This document shows, one piece after another, positions 32,222 to 42,209 of a stretch of DNA of 53,581 nucleotides (its first letter is position 1; every line of letters starts with the position of its first letter). The notes beneath the pieces were generated by a model. The model made no database searches and was not told the origin of the DNA. It was given only the letters and a program-made list of their open reading frames with translations. Source of the DNA: Eubacterium sp. GTDB lineage: Bacteria; Bacillota; Clostridia; Lachnospirales; Lachnospiraceae. The position numbers were made by a program, and so were the translations under genes. The stretch is from the NCBI GenBank assembly GCA_024696635.1, contig JAILGP010000228.1:1-53581 (forward strand), in the 5' to 3' direction.

Positions 32222-32893
32222 ATGATTCCTGGACTGACATTTAAAGAAAACGTAGAAGAAGAAAAAACTAAAATTAGTGAAATGACTAAGGAAGAAAAGA
32301 AGCAATACTTTAAGGATTATTATCTAAAAAAATGTATTGTAGCTTTGGTTGCCCTTATTCTGCTTATATGGTTTATTGTTGATATTAGTGGGAATTTTAA
32401 ACATCGTCTTTATACAGGAGGATTTGTTAATTCAGAGTTATCGGAAGAAGGACAGGCTTATCTGAATGAAGAATATATGGAATCCCTTGAAATTAGTGGG
32501 ATGACCAATAGGGTGGATCTTGCACCTGCTATTTTCTTAGATAAGGAGGATGCCCAGACATTTACAGTTTTTCAGGCGGAGCTTGCGGTTAATTCTTATA
32601 ACTTTATTGTAACTGATAAGATGGGTCTTGATTTTATTCTGGCTAAGGAATGTGCAGCCGATCTTGATCAGGTTTTAGATGAAGAACTAAAAAATAAGGT
32701 TGGAGATAAATTGGTCTTTGGAAAATTGGGTGAATCTAATACAGAAATTAAAGCCGCAATTGATATTAGTGATACAGCATTTGTGAAAGAGTATATTAAA
32801 TCGGGGGATAAAGTATATTTTGTGTTAACAGGAAAAGAAGAAGAATATGAATTAGGAATTGATGTTCTGAAATATATTTTAGATAAAAATTAA
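32222..32893 (+). CDS. Uncharacterised single-pass membrane protein of the xylan locus
   Basis: I do not recognise this 223-residue protein. A charged cytosolic N-terminus (about 36 residues, Lys/Glu rich) is followed by one membrane helix (IVALVALILLIWFIVDI) and an outside domain of about 165 residues of mixed alpha/beta character without cysteines. The start is five bases after the YesL stop, so the two are cotranscribed and probably work together. Ribosome binding is weak (GAGG about 11 bases upstream, inside the YesL gene). A role in anchoring or sensing at the importer is only a guess. Confidence 0.75.
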   Translation: MIPGLTFKENVEEEKTKISEMTKEEKKQYFKDYYLKKCIVALVALILLIWFIVDISGNFKHRLYTGGFVNSELSEEGQAYLNEEYMESLEISGMTNRVDLAPAIFLDKEDAQTFTVFQAELAVNSYNFIVTDKMGLDFILAKECAADLDQVLDEELKNKVGDKLVFGKLGESNTEIKAAIDISDTAFVKEYIKSGDKVYFVLTGKEEEYELGIDVLKYILDKN

Positions 32894-32895
32894 AC

Positions 32896-32958
32896 CTCTC
32901 TTTAGTTATAAAAATGAGTGTATCTAGTTTTTAGATATGCTCATTTTTAAAAAGAGAG
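32896..32958 (+). terminator. Long hairpin before the GH43 gene
   Basis: Inner stem of 16 bp at 32910-32948 (two G-U pairs, 7-base loop) with an outer 8-bp stem (CTCTCTTT with AAAGAGAG). The inner stem ends in a T-run, so it may end the importer transcript or act as an attenuator; the GH43 ribosome binding site follows within about 15 bases. Confidence 0.75.
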
Positions 32959-32981
32959 AGAATAAAAGGATATTTAGTATT

Positions 32982-34397
32982 ATGGTTGAAAGATTTATAG
33001 CAAAAAATCCATATCTGCCTTCATGGGAATATATTCCTGATGGGGAACCTTATGTTTTCGATGGAAGAGTATATGTATATGGATCGCATGATATTTTTGA
33101 TGGACAGACATTTTGTCTTGGGGATTATGTATCTTATTCAGCTCCTGTGGATGATCTGGGGAACTGGAGATATGAAGGGGTAATTTATAAGAAAACAGAG
33201 GATCCTCTTAATAAAGATGGAAGAATGTGTCTATATGCTCCTGACCTTACTAAGGGTCCGGATGGCAGATATTATCTTTATTATGTATTGGATAAGGTGA
33301 ATATAGTTTCTGTTGCTGTATGTGATAGTCCGGCAGGGGATTTTAAGTTTTATGGCTATGTTCATTATGAGGATGGAACTAAGCTTGGTGATAAGGAAGG
33401 CGACCAGCCTCAGTTTGATCCGGGACTTTTGACTGAAGGCGGCACAACATATTTATATACTGGCTTCTGCCCAAGAGGAGATAAATCCAGAACAGGTGCA
33501 TTTATGGTGGAGCTGGAATCGGATATGATCACTGTCAAAGAGGGGCCTAAGCTTATTGCTCCGGGAATTGAGAATCCAGATAAGGGTAGCTTTTATGGAC
33601 ATGAATTTTTTGAAGCTTCTTCTATCAGGAAAAGAGGAGATATGTATTACTTTATATATTCTTCTATATGGATGCACGAGCTTTGCTATGCAATAGGTAA
33701 ATCCCCTGCAGGTCCATTTGAATTTAAGGGAACTATTGTAAGTAATGCGGATATTGGAATATCGAGCTATAAGGAAAAGAATCTACCAACCATGTTTGGC
33801 GGTAATAATCATGGAAGTATGGTTGAGATTGGTGACAAATGGTACATATTCTATCATAGGCACACCAATGGAACCTGGTATAGCAGACAGGGCTGTGCTG
33901 AGGTCATTGATTTTAATGAGGATGGTACAATTCCTCAGGTTGAGATAACTAGTCAGGGCTTAAATGCCTGCCCTCTTGAGGGACTGGGTGAACATATGGC
34001 GTATACTGCATGTAATCTCTTTACTGATACTCCTACTCTTTATGTGGGAGAGCCTGGACTTCCTATGATTAAACAGAGATTAGATGAAGGAATGGAGAGG
34101 CCTCAAGCCTTTATTGCAGGAATTAAGGATAATACCACCATAGGTTTTAAATATTATGATTGTAAAGCTGTAAATGCTTTTTCAATCAAAACAAGAGGCT
34201 ACGGCGATGGAGTATTTGAATTAAGAACCAGTATTAATGGCGAGGTTCTAGGTTCAGTGGAGGTTCATAATGATAATGAGTGGACCAGCTATGAATGTAA
34301 TATAGATCTACCGGATGGTATCTACCCTATATATATTACATTTAAGGGTAGCAGCTCATCTCTTCAGATGCTGAGCTTTACATTATTGAGTAAGTAG
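32982..34397 (+). CDS. GH43 beta-xylosidase/arabinofuranosidase with C-terminal CBM6-like domain
   Basis: A 471-residue intracellular five-bladed propeller hydrolase. The three catalytic carboxylates fit Asp20 (WEYIPDGEPY), Asp146 (QFDPGLL) and Glu211 (HEFFEASSIR). A C-terminal beta-sandwich (about 345-471) resembles a CBM6 module and ends the protein. It should release terminal xylose or arabinose from imported xylo-oligosaccharides; sequence alone does not choose. The frame is open from 32937, inside the hairpin, but AAAAGGA points to the ATG at 32982. No signal peptide. Confidence 0.9.
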   Translation: MVERFIAKNPYLPSWEYIPDGEPYVFDGRVYVYGSHDIFDGQTFCLGDYVSYSAPVDDLGNWRYEGVIYKKTEDPLNKDGRMCLYAPDLTKGPDGRYYLYYVLDKVNIVSVAVCDSPAGDFKFYGYVHYEDGTKLGDKEGDQPQFDPGLLTEGGTTYLYTGFCPRGDKSRTGAFMVELESDMITVKEGPKLIAPGIENPDKGSFYGHEFFEASSIRKRGDMYYFIYSSIWMHELCYAIGKSPAGPFEFKGTIVSNADIGISSYKEKNLPTMFGGNNHGSMVEIGDKWYIFYHRHTNGTWYSRQGCAEVIDFNEDGTIPQVEITSQGLNACPLEGLGEHMAYTACNLFTDTPTLYVGEPGLPMIKQRLDEGMERPQAFIAGIKDNTTIGFKYYDCKAVNAFSIKTRGYGDGVFELRTSINGEVLGSVEVHNDNEWTSYECNIDLPDGIYPIYITFKGSSSSLQMLSFTLLSK

Positions 34398-34422
34398 TTG
34401 CTGAAATTTTAAGGGGGATGTT

Positions 34423-37353
34423 TTGGAAAATAAGGATTTGAAAGAATCATTTATTCTAAATGAGACTACAAGGGTCAGGTTTATAGCCTGTAAGGATGCG
34501 CCTTCGGGCATTAAGAAAATAGCTGGCAAGGTAGCAGAGGATGTGAAAAATGTTACTGATAGTGATTGTCAGCTAATGGAGGAAGGACCAGATTTTATTA
34601 AGGCTGATGCCCTTGCTACTGCCAATAAAAATAGCTTAGAGCATGCAGATAAAGATAGTCTGGCTGATATTGTAGATATTTATTATGGAATCGCTGGAGA
34701 ATGTAAATTCATTCAGGAATTAATAGAAATATATCAAATTGATATAAGTGGAGTTATTGGAAAAAGAGAGGTATATCTTTTCAAGCCCCTTGTGGACGAA
34801 AAGAAGATAATAATAATAGGTAGTGATAAGAGGGGTGCCATATACGGACTCTTCCATATTTCAGACTTACTTGGAGTTTCGCCTCTTGTTAATTGGTCAA
34901 ATGTTATTCCATCTAAGAAAAACCTTGAGATTTCTGAAGATATGTGCCATTTATCCAAGGAACCTTCGGTTAAGTATAGGGGTTTCTTTATAAATGATGA
35001 GTGGCCGGCCTTTGGAAACTGGTGCATGAAGAATTTTGGCGGAGTCAACTGCCAGATGTATGAGGGAGTATTTGAGATGCTCCTTCGTATGAAGGGTAAT
35101 TATCTGTGGCCTGCAATGTGGGCTTCATGTTTTGCTGAAGACGGACCAGGACTGAAGAGCGCTGAGCTTGCTGATGAGCTGGGTGTCGTTATGGGACTTT
35201 CTCATCATGAACCCTGCCTTCGTCATGGAGAGGAATATTCCCATGTGAGAGGCAAGGATTCTATATATGGAGATGCCTGGAATTTCAGGACCAATCGTGA
35301 AGGTATTACCAGATTCTGGAGGGATGGTCTTAAGAGAAATGGCCATCTGGAGAATATCATAACCATTGGAATGAGAGGAGAAAGAGACTCCAAAATCCTT
35401 GGGGAAGATGCCACATTAAAGGATAATATCGATTTACTGAGGGATGTTATAAAGACACAGAATCAGCTTATAAAAGAGGAAGTAAATGAAAAGCTTGATC
35501 AGGTTCCTCGAATGCTGGCTCTCTATAAAGAGGTAGAACCTTACTATTATGGAAATGAAAATGTAGAGGGACTTAAGAATTCAGAGGATTTAAGAGATGT
35601 TATTCTTCTCCTTTGTGATGATAATCATGGCTACGTAAGAAGTCTTCCAGATGAGGATATGCGAAAGCATAGTGGTGGTTTTGGAATGTATTATCATTTT
35701 GATTACCATGGAGATCCCATATCCTATGAATGGATAAACAGCACCTATCTTCCTGAGGTATGGGAACAGATGACCACCTGCTACGAGCATGGAATAAAGG
35801 ATCTTTGGATTGTAAATGTTGGAGATCTGGGCCTTCAGGAGATGCCTCTTAGTTATTTCCTGAGTCTTGCTTATGATTATGATACCTATGGAATTAATAG
35901 TCCTAATTCTACAGAGGATTATATAGAAAACTGGTTAAGGCTTCAGTTTGGTGGCGGATTCTCTGACAAAGATATAAATGAGCTTAAGGACATGTATGTT
36001 AAATATACAAGACTTGTGCATAACAGAAGGCCGGAGCACATGAATGATAAGGTATATCATCCTCAAAATTATTATGAAGCATCTCTTGTATTAAAGGATG
36101 TCCTGGAGGTTGAAAGAAAGTGTAAAGAATTGGCTGATAAATGCCCGGATATTTATAAGGACAGCTTTACTGAGCTTATTACCTATAATGTTCTGGGAGG
36201 AATGAATCTTATAAAGCTTTGGATATACAGGTCCTTTAATCATTACTTTGCTTCTATAGGAGCTGGAGCTGCCAATAAATATGGAGACCTGGTCAGGAAA
36301 TGCCTAGAGGTAGATGATCAGCTAAGAGATGAACTTCATAGGGCTGCTGATGGAAAATGGTACGGTTTCGGCCTGGCAGAACATATAGGATTTACAAACT
36401 GGAATGCTGAGGAGTCGGCTTATCCAATAATTGAAAATATAATTCCTGTCAGAAAGGGAGAAATCAGGGTTGGACTTATGGGAGAAACTGCTTCCACAAG
36501 CGGACAGGATTGGTCCTGTAAGAAGCTGTATATCAACCACTATCTGAATGTGGATGAGGATAGTCTTAAAGCTGTATTTTTCCTGGCATTAAGCGGTGAC
36601 AGGGAGGTTGAATATAAGGTTACAACCAGTGCAGATTTTGTAGAAATGAAGGCTTTAGATTCAGATGAAACAAATACAGGTGTAATCGAAAAATCTGTAA
36701 GCCCGGATAATCCTATTACATTTATAGAAGTAAAGCTTAAGAAAAAGGATCTGGCTTCTAATAATACAGCCCATATTTATATATCCTATGAAATTGGTAA
36801 TGTGGATATAGAGCTTAAACCATTATCTACTGATTACTATGTATGTGATGCTGAGAATTATAATAAAGAAGTAAGTGATGATAAGCATAAGCTTCTTTTA
36901 CTAAAGGATATAGGAAGAAGAGAAAGTGGTATTAAGTATCTTCCTGTTATAGAAAATATCGATTACAGATCAGGTTTAAATTATCTGCAATACGATTTTA
37001 ATATAGCAGAGGCTGGGGACTATAAGCTTGTATTTCAGCTGATGCCTAATAGTCCTTATGAATTTGGTAAGAAGATATATGTAGCTTATTCAGTTAATTC
37101 TGAAGATATAAATGATATAAAAACCTTACAGGTATTAAGTGATGAGTATGAACCTGGAGTAACTGATGATTGGAAAGAGGGAGTGCTTGACCATAGTCGT
37201 CTGGTTGAGGGAGTTGTAAGCCTTAAGGCAGGGCTTAATTCCATTAGATATTATGCGGCATCAAGGGAGAATGTTCTTGAAAGAATAATGGTGGTAAAAG
37301 AATCATTCAGTCTTCCTCAGTCCTATATGGGACCACCAGAAAATATCTTTTAG
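34423..37353 (+). CDS. GH115 alpha-glucuronidase
   Basis: A 976-residue cytosolic enzyme of the xylan alpha-1,2-glucuronidase family. Family blocks: KREVYLFKPLVDEKKIIIIG, RGFFINDEWPAFGNWCMKNF, MKGNYLWPAMWASCF, GLSHHEPCLRHGEEY and LWIVNVGDLGLQE. The final third is beta-rich, as in known GH115 structures. It removes glucuronosyl or 4-O-methylglucuronosyl branches, including internal ones, which GH67 enzymes cannot. It starts with TTG behind AAGGGGGA at a 4-base gap; an ATG just before is out of frame. Uronic acid released here leads to the next two genes. Confidence 0.93.
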   Translation: MENKDLKESFILNETTRVRFIACKDAPSGIKKIAGKVAEDVKNVTDSDCQLMEEGPDFIKADALATANKNSLEHADKDSLADIVDIYYGIAGECKFIQELIEIYQIDISGVIGKREVYLFKPLVDEKKIIIIGSDKRGAIYGLFHISDLLGVSPLVNWSNVIPSKKNLEISEDMCHLSKEPSVKYRGFFINDEWPAFGNWCMKNFGGVNCQMYEGVFEMLLRMKGNYLWPAMWASCFAEDGPGLKSAELADELGVVMGLSHHEPCLRHGEEYSHVRGKDSIYGDAWNFRTNREGITRFWRDGLKRNGHLENIITIGMRGERDSKILGEDATLKDNIDLLRDVIKTQNQLIKEEVNEKLDQVPRMLALYKEVEPYYYGNENVEGLKNSEDLRDVILLLCDDNHGYVRSLPDEDMRKHSGGFGMYYHFDYHGDPISYEWINSTYLPEVWEQMTTCYEHGIKDLWIVNVGDLGLQEMPLSYFLSLAYDYDTYGINSPNSTEDYIENWLRLQFGGGFSDKDINELKDMYVKYTRLVHNRRPEHMNDKVYHPQNYYEASLVLKDVLEVERKCKELADKCPDIYKDSFTELITYNVLGGMNLIKLWIYRSFNHYFASIGAGAANKYGDLVRKCLEVDDQLRDELHRAADGKWYGFGLAEHIGFTNWNAEESAYPIIENIIPVRKGEIRVGLMGETASTSGQDWSCKKLYINHYLNVDEDSLKAVFFLALSGDREVEYKVTTSADFVEMKALDSDETNTGVIEKSVSPDNPITFIEVKLKKKDLASNNTAHIYISYEIGNVDIELKPLSTDYYVCDAENYNKEVSDDKHKLLLLKDIGRRESGIKYLPVIENIDYRSGLNYLQYDFNIAEAGDYKLVFQLMPNSPYEFGKKIYVAYSVNSEDINDIKTLQVLSDEYEPGVTDDWKEGVLDHSRLVEGVVSLKAGLNSIRYYAASRENVLERIMVVKESFSLPQSYMGPPENIF

Positions 37354-37438
37354 TGTTTGAAGAAATAAATGATTATAGTAGTTAATTAAAATGCGTATAT
37401 AACATTTATAAATTAATAATATTATAGGAGATAATTGT

Positions 37439-38503
37439 ATGAAAATGTCATTTCGCTGGTATGGAACCGGCAATGATTCTGTATCTCTTGCGGACATTAA
37501 ACAGATTCCCGGAGTTGAAGAAATAGTGTGGGCTTTACACTATAAGCAACCCGGGGAAGTGTGGGAAATTGAGGAGATACAGAAGGTTAAGGATGAACTT
37601 GACCAGTACGGCTTCGGAATGGAGGTCGTTGAGTCTGTAAATGTTCATGATGATATTAAAACAGCAGGACCTAATAGGGAGCTTTATATAGAAAACTATA
37701 AGACGACCCTTCGTAATCTTGCAAAGTTTGGGGTTAAGGTGGTCTGCTACAACTTTATGCCGGTTTTTGACTGGACCAGAACAGACCTCTTTCATCCACT
37801 TCCAGATGGATCCACTGCTCTTTATTATGAGAAGGCTAAAATCAAGCAGGATCCTCAGGAGATGGCAGACTATATTCTTCGTGAATGTGAGGGGTATACA
37901 ATGCCGGGATGGGAGCCTGAAAGAATGGCTGTTTTAAATGATTTATTTAAAATGTATGAGAATGTAGATAAGGAAACCCTGTGGGATAATCTTAAGTATT
38001 TCCTTGAAAGTCTTATGCCTGTATGCCATGAAACTGGAATTAAAATGGCTATACATCCGGATGATCCACCATGGGATATATTTGGTCTTCCAAGACTTCT
38101 TGTTGATGCGGAGTCGGTAGACCGATTTGTAAAAATGGTTGATGATCCATATAATTGTCTGACATTATGCAGTGGTTCACTTGGATCTAATCCAGATAAT
38201 AACGTGGCAGATATAGTCAGACGTCATGCGTCCAGGATAGCATTTGCTCATATCAGAAATGTAAAGCATTACCCTAATGGTGACTTTAGTGAGACCTCTC
38301 ACAGAGACTGTGACGGTGATGTGGGAATACTTGATATAATCAAAGCCTATCATGACGCGGGCTTCGACGGTTATATAAGGCCGGATCACGGTAGACACTT
38401 GTGGGGGGAGAAATCCAGACCTGGTTATGGTTTATATGATAGAGCCCTTGGAATAATGTATATTCTTGGTGCCTGGGATATGCTAGATAAATTAGAAAAA
38501 TAA
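37439..38503 (+). CDS. uxuA: Mannonate dehydratase
   Basis: A 354-residue enzyme converting D-mannonate to 2-keto-3-deoxygluconate in glucuronate catabolism. Signature blocks: MSFRWYGTGNDSVSLADIKQ, CYNFMPVFDWTRTDL, MAIHPDDPPW, LCSGSLGSNPDNN, HIRNVKH and RPDHGRHLWGE, which contain metal ligands. Length is normal for the family. ATAGGAG precedes the ATG. It is followed closely by uxuB, giving the two-step fructuronate to ketodeoxygluconate route. Confidence 0.95.
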   Translation: MKMSFRWYGTGNDSVSLADIKQIPGVEEIVWALHYKQPGEVWEIEEIQKVKDELDQYGFGMEVVESVNVHDDIKTAGPNRELYIENYKTTLRNLAKFGVKVVCYNFMPVFDWTRTDLFHPLPDGSTALYYEKAKIKQDPQEMADYILRECEGYTMPGWEPERMAVLNDLFKMYENVDKETLWDNLKYFLESLMPVCHETGIKMAIHPDDPPWDIFGLPRLLVDAESVDRFVKMVDDPYNCLTLCSGSLGSNPDNNVADIVRRHASRIAFAHIRNVKHYPNGDFSETSHRDCDGDVGILDIIKAYHDAGFDGYIRPDHGRHLWGEKSRPGYGLYDRALGIMYILGAWDMLDKLEK

Positions 38504-38523
38504 TATTAGTGAGGTGGGAAACA

Positions 38524-40128
38524 TTGATATTAAATTGTGAAAGTATTAAAGGGGAAAAAAGTAAATGGAAGGAAGCGGGAATAAAGCTTCCTGGATATGA
38601 TATAGAAGGTGTCAGAAAAAATACTGAGAATAATCCTCAGTGGCTGCATTTTGGAGCTGGAAATATATTTAGGGGTTTTATTGCCGGCTTAGCAGATGAT
38701 CTTCTCGAAAAGGGACTTATGACTAGTGGTGTCATTGCGGCAGAAACCTATGATGGACAGATTATAGAGAAGATTTATGAGCCTTATGATATGCTTACAT
38801 TATCAGTAGGACTTAGGGCCAGTGGAGACAGTATTAAGAGTGTTACTGCAGGAATTGGCGGAGCCTTAAGGCTTGATCAAAATGATTTTACAAAGGTGAA
38901 AGATATAGCTATTAACCCATCTCTTCAAATGATTTCCTTCACTATTACTGAGAAGGGTTATGCCTGCAAGGATATGAAGGGAAAGATTCTGGCTGGCATA
39001 AATAATGATATTGAAGAGGGACCTGGTAATAACGTTACTGTTATGGGAATAGTAACCTCTCTCTTATATGAAAGATTTAAAAATGGTGCCTATCCAATTG
39101 CTCTTGTAAGCATGGACAACTGCAGCCAGAATGGTAAAAAGTTAAGGGACGCAGTTATCTTTATTGCTGAGAAGTGGAATCTTCGCGGACTTATAGAAAA
39201 GGACTTTATTGATTATATAAGTGACGACCATAAGGTTTCATTTCCATGGTCAATGATAGATAAGATCACACCAAGGCCTGATGAGAGAATTGCTGAGGAG
39301 CTTAAAAATCTTGGAGTTGAAGGAATGGACCCTATTGTCACGGAAAAGCATACCTTTATAGCTCCATTTGTAAATGCAGAAATTCCTCAGTATCTTGTGA
39401 TTGAAGATAAGTTTCCTAATGGAAGACCACCTCTTGAAAAGGCCGGAGTTTATATGACTGACAGAACAACGGTAAATAATGCAGAGAAGATGAAGGTTAT
39501 GACCTGTCTTAATCCCCTTCATACAGCTCTTGCTTTAGCTGGATGTATTCTTGGCTTTAAGAAAATATCAGACGAGATGCAGGACCCTGATCTTAAGAAG
39601 CTGGTTTATCAGCTGGGTGATGAGGGAATGAAGGTGGTTGTAAGTCCTGGAATAATTAATCCTAAGGACTTTATAAAGGAAGTTCTTGAGGAAAGACTTA
39701 CTAATCCTAATCTGCCTGATACTCCTCAAAGAATTGCTACTGATACCAGTCAGAAGCTTGCCATAAGATTTGGAGAAACCATTATCGGCTACACAGAACA
39801 GGGACAGGAAGATAATCTTAGGATTATACCATTTGTAATAGCTTCCTGGTTCAGATATTTAGTAGGTAAGGATGATATGGGTAATGATATGCCTCTTAGT
39901 CCTGACCCTATGCTGGATATGATGAATTCAGTTATGAAGGGAATTGATATTGGTAAGGATAATGATGGTGTTGTGGCAATCGACTGGATTCTTACAAATA
40001 TTGACCTTTTTGGATCTAATCTTATGGAGATAGATGGTCTTGCAGATAAGATAAAGAATTATCTTAAGGAAATGCTGAAAGAGCCCGGAGCTTATAGAAG
40101 GGTACTTCATGAATTAGTAAGTGAGTAG
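38524..40128 (+). CDS. uxuB: Fructuronate reductase (mannitol dehydrogenase family)
   Basis: A 534-residue NAD(P)-dependent oxidoreductase reducing D-fructuronate to D-mannonate. The nucleotide-binding start is WLHFGAGNIFRGF, and the catalytic helix region is EKMKVMTCLNPLHTALALAG. Position directly after uxuA supports the assignment over mannitol dehydrogenase. A GTG at 38509 is in frame, but GAGGTGG just after it fits a TTG start at 38524. The glucuronate isomerase (UxaC) and ketodeoxygluconate kinase/aldolase are not in the window. Confidence 0.9.
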   Translation: MILNCESIKGEKSKWKEAGIKLPGYDIEGVRKNTENNPQWLHFGAGNIFRGFIAGLADDLLEKGLMTSGVIAAETYDGQIIEKIYEPYDMLTLSVGLRASGDSIKSVTAGIGGALRLDQNDFTKVKDIAINPSLQMISFTITEKGYACKDMKGKILAGINNDIEEGPGNNVTVMGIVTSLLYERFKNGAYPIALVSMDNCSQNGKKLRDAVIFIAEKWNLRGLIEKDFIDYISDDHKVSFPWSMIDKITPRPDERIAEELKNLGVEGMDPIVTEKHTFIAPFVNAEIPQYLVIEDKFPNGRPPLEKAGVYMTDRTTVNNAEKMKVMTCLNPLHTALALAGCILGFKKISDEMQDPDLKKLVYQLGDEGMKVVVSPGIINPKDFIKEVLEERLTNPNLPDTPQRIATDTSQKLAIRFGETIIGYTEQGQEDNLRIIPFVIASWFRYLVGKDDMGNDMPLSPDPMLDMMNSVMKGIDIGKDNDGVVAIDWILTNIDLFGSNLMEIDGLADKIKNYLKEMLKEPGAYRRVLHELVSE

Positions 40129-40140
40129 TTTTTAATAATT

Positions 40141-40231
40141 TAATAGAGAAATGATTAATGATTTGATAGAGATATGATTAATGACTTAATAGAGCTTTAT
40201 CCATGACTTGATAGAGATATGATTAATGATT
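40141..40231 (+). repeat. Tandem 22-23-bp repeats
   Basis: Four units with the pattern TGATAGAGATATGATTAATG, the third degenerate, filling the gap between uxuB and the esterase gene. Confidence 0.88.
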
Positions 40232-40269
40232 TGATCAGTAATTTGTTTTTGAACATTAAGGGGAACAAC

Positions 40270-42186
40270 ATGCTAAAGTTATCAAGTGTTTTTAGTGATT
40301 GGATGCTGCTGCAAAGGGACACTGCAGATAATCTGGTCTGGGGATTTTCAGATAAAAATAGTAATGTAAAGGTTGCTATCATAGATTCAGGGACAGGTGA
40401 TAAAATTTTTGAGGCTGATACTGAGTCTGATAAAGATGGGTATTTCGAAGTCAGTCTCGATTCTTTTGAGGCTGGCGGAGATTATAAGCTTATAGTAAGT
40501 AGTGGTTTGGAGAATTTCACATATAATCATATAGCCTTTGGAGATATATTTATATGTGGCGGTCAGTCCAATATGGAATTACCACTGAATCGTACTCTGG
40601 AAAGATATGAGGAGGAGCTTAAGGAGGTTGATGACAAGAATATAAGATTCTTCCATGTTCCTGAAAAATATAATTTCCATCATACCGAGGATATGATTGA
40701 ATCTGGTAAATGGGAGTATGCTAAGTGCCCCCAGCTCCTTGATTTTGGTGCCCTTGCCTTTTTTACGGCAGCAGAGTTAAGAAAAAGAGAGGATGTGCCA
40801 ATTGGAATCTACAATACCTCTATTGGTGGAACTCCTATAAAGTCCTGGATCAGCGAAGAAACCATGAGGACCCTTGGATTACATTTGGATGAGTTCCTGG
40901 AGTGTCAGAATGATGAATATGTTTCTGAAACCATAGAAAGGGAACTTAAGGAGGACTCTGAGTGGAGAGAGACAGCTGACAAGGCCTTCGACCTTCCTCT
41001 TGATGCATGTCCAAAGGGTACGGTTAATATGCCTGGATTTTTTGAAGATATACCTGAGCTTGAGGGTAAGGTAATGGCCATATATATGCATAAGGACGTG
41101 GAGATTCCTGAGTCCTTTGTTAATCAGGATTGTAAGCTTTACCTTGGAGCTCTTATTGATTCAGATAAGACATATCTTAATGGTCAGCTGGTGGGGGAAA
41201 CTGGATATCTTTATCCGCCAAGAATATATAGGCTTTCACCTGGTACCTTAAAGGCGGGCATTAACCACATTGATATCAGGCTTCTAGTATTCAGGGACCA
41301 GGGTGGTTTTATGCCGGGAATGAATTATAAGATCAAGGCTTCTGACGGTCAGGAGGTATCCTTAGAGGGTAAGTGGGCCTATGAAATAGTAAAGGATATG
41401 CCATATCTGCCTAATCTTACATTTTTCTCCTACAAGGCAACTGGTGTATATAATGGAATGATTTATCCACTTAGAAAGCAGAAGAACAGGGGAATCTTAT
41501 TCTATCAGGGTGAGTCAAATGTAGATGATTATAAAACCTATAAGGAAGAATTCGAGGCCTGTATAAATGACTGGAGAAGGCTTTGGAATACGCCTGAGCT
41601 TCCATTTATCTTTGTTCAGATAGCCTCCTGGTGTGAGGGAAGAAGAGAATTTGGTGATAAGAGGGCTTATCTTACAGAGGAACAGCGTAAATGCACAGAG
41701 CTTCCTAAGACTGCTATGATTCAGGCCTATGATCTTGGGGAATATAATGATCTTCACCCAACTAATAAAAAAGAGCTTGGAAGAAGAATGGCTCTTGCTG
41801 TAGAGGATCTTGTATATGGAAAATGTAATTATATACCAGGCCCTGAGGCTATAGAAATTAAGTGGGGAGCTTTCAGAGAAGATGAAGGTAATATAGTGGT
41901 AGAGGTTTTATTCTCTGAAGACCTTATATTATCCCATGGTCTGGGAGTTATAGTTGATGATAAGCGTGATGAGGAAAACATAAGAGGTTTCTATTATATA
42001 AAGGATGGGAAGAGATTTGATGCGGAGGCTAAGCTTATTGGCTCTGACAAGGTTTTGGTTAAAATTCCTGATACGGCAGAGGCACTAAGCTATGCATGGA
42101 GTGATTCCTGTCTGGAAGCAAATCTTTATTCAAAGGATATACTTCCTGTGGTTCCATTTTATGCTTCACGTGGTTCTAATTTATAA
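40270..42186 (+). CDS. SGNH/SASA-type carbohydrate acetylesterase
   Basis: A 638-residue intracellular esterase. Blocks of the SASA (sialate O-acetylesterase-like) family are clear: FICGGQSNMEL with nucleophile Ser100, LFYQGESNVDDY, and the Asp-x-x-His pair in NDLHPTNKKELG. A beta-sandwich insert lies between the first two. In this context the substrate is most likely acetyl groups on xylo-oligosaccharides rather than sialic acid. The frame is open from 40219, but AAGGGGA precedes the ATG at 40270. No signal peptide. Confidence 0.87.
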   Translation: MLKLSSVFSDWMLLQRDTADNLVWGFSDKNSNVKVAIIDSGTGDKIFEADTESDKDGYFEVSLDSFEAGGDYKLIVSSGLENFTYNHIAFGDIFICGGQSNMELPLNRTLERYEEELKEVDDKNIRFFHVPEKYNFHHTEDMIESGKWEYAKCPQLLDFGALAFFTAAELRKREDVPIGIYNTSIGGTPIKSWISEETMRTLGLHLDEFLECQNDEYVSETIERELKEDSEWRETADKAFDLPLDACPKGTVNMPGFFEDIPELEGKVMAIYMHKDVEIPESFVNQDCKLYLGALIDSDKTYLNGQLVGETGYLYPPRIYRLSPGTLKAGINHIDIRLLVFRDQGGFMPGMNYKIKASDGQEVSLEGKWAYEIVKDMPYLPNLTFFSYKATGVYNGMIYPLRKQKNRGILFYQGESNVDDYKTYKEEFEACINDWRRLWNTPELPFIFVQIASWCEGRREFGDKRAYLTEEQRKCTELPKTAMIQAYDLGEYNDLHPTNKKELGRRMALAVEDLVYGKCNYIPGPEAIEIKWGAFREDEGNIVVEVLFSEDLILSHGLGVIVDDKRDEENIRGFYYIKDGKRFDAEAKLIGSDKVLVKIPDTAEALSYAWSDSCLEANLYSKDILPVVPFYASRGSNL

Positions 42187-42209
42187 AATTTAAGAAGAAG
42201 GTTAGATGT

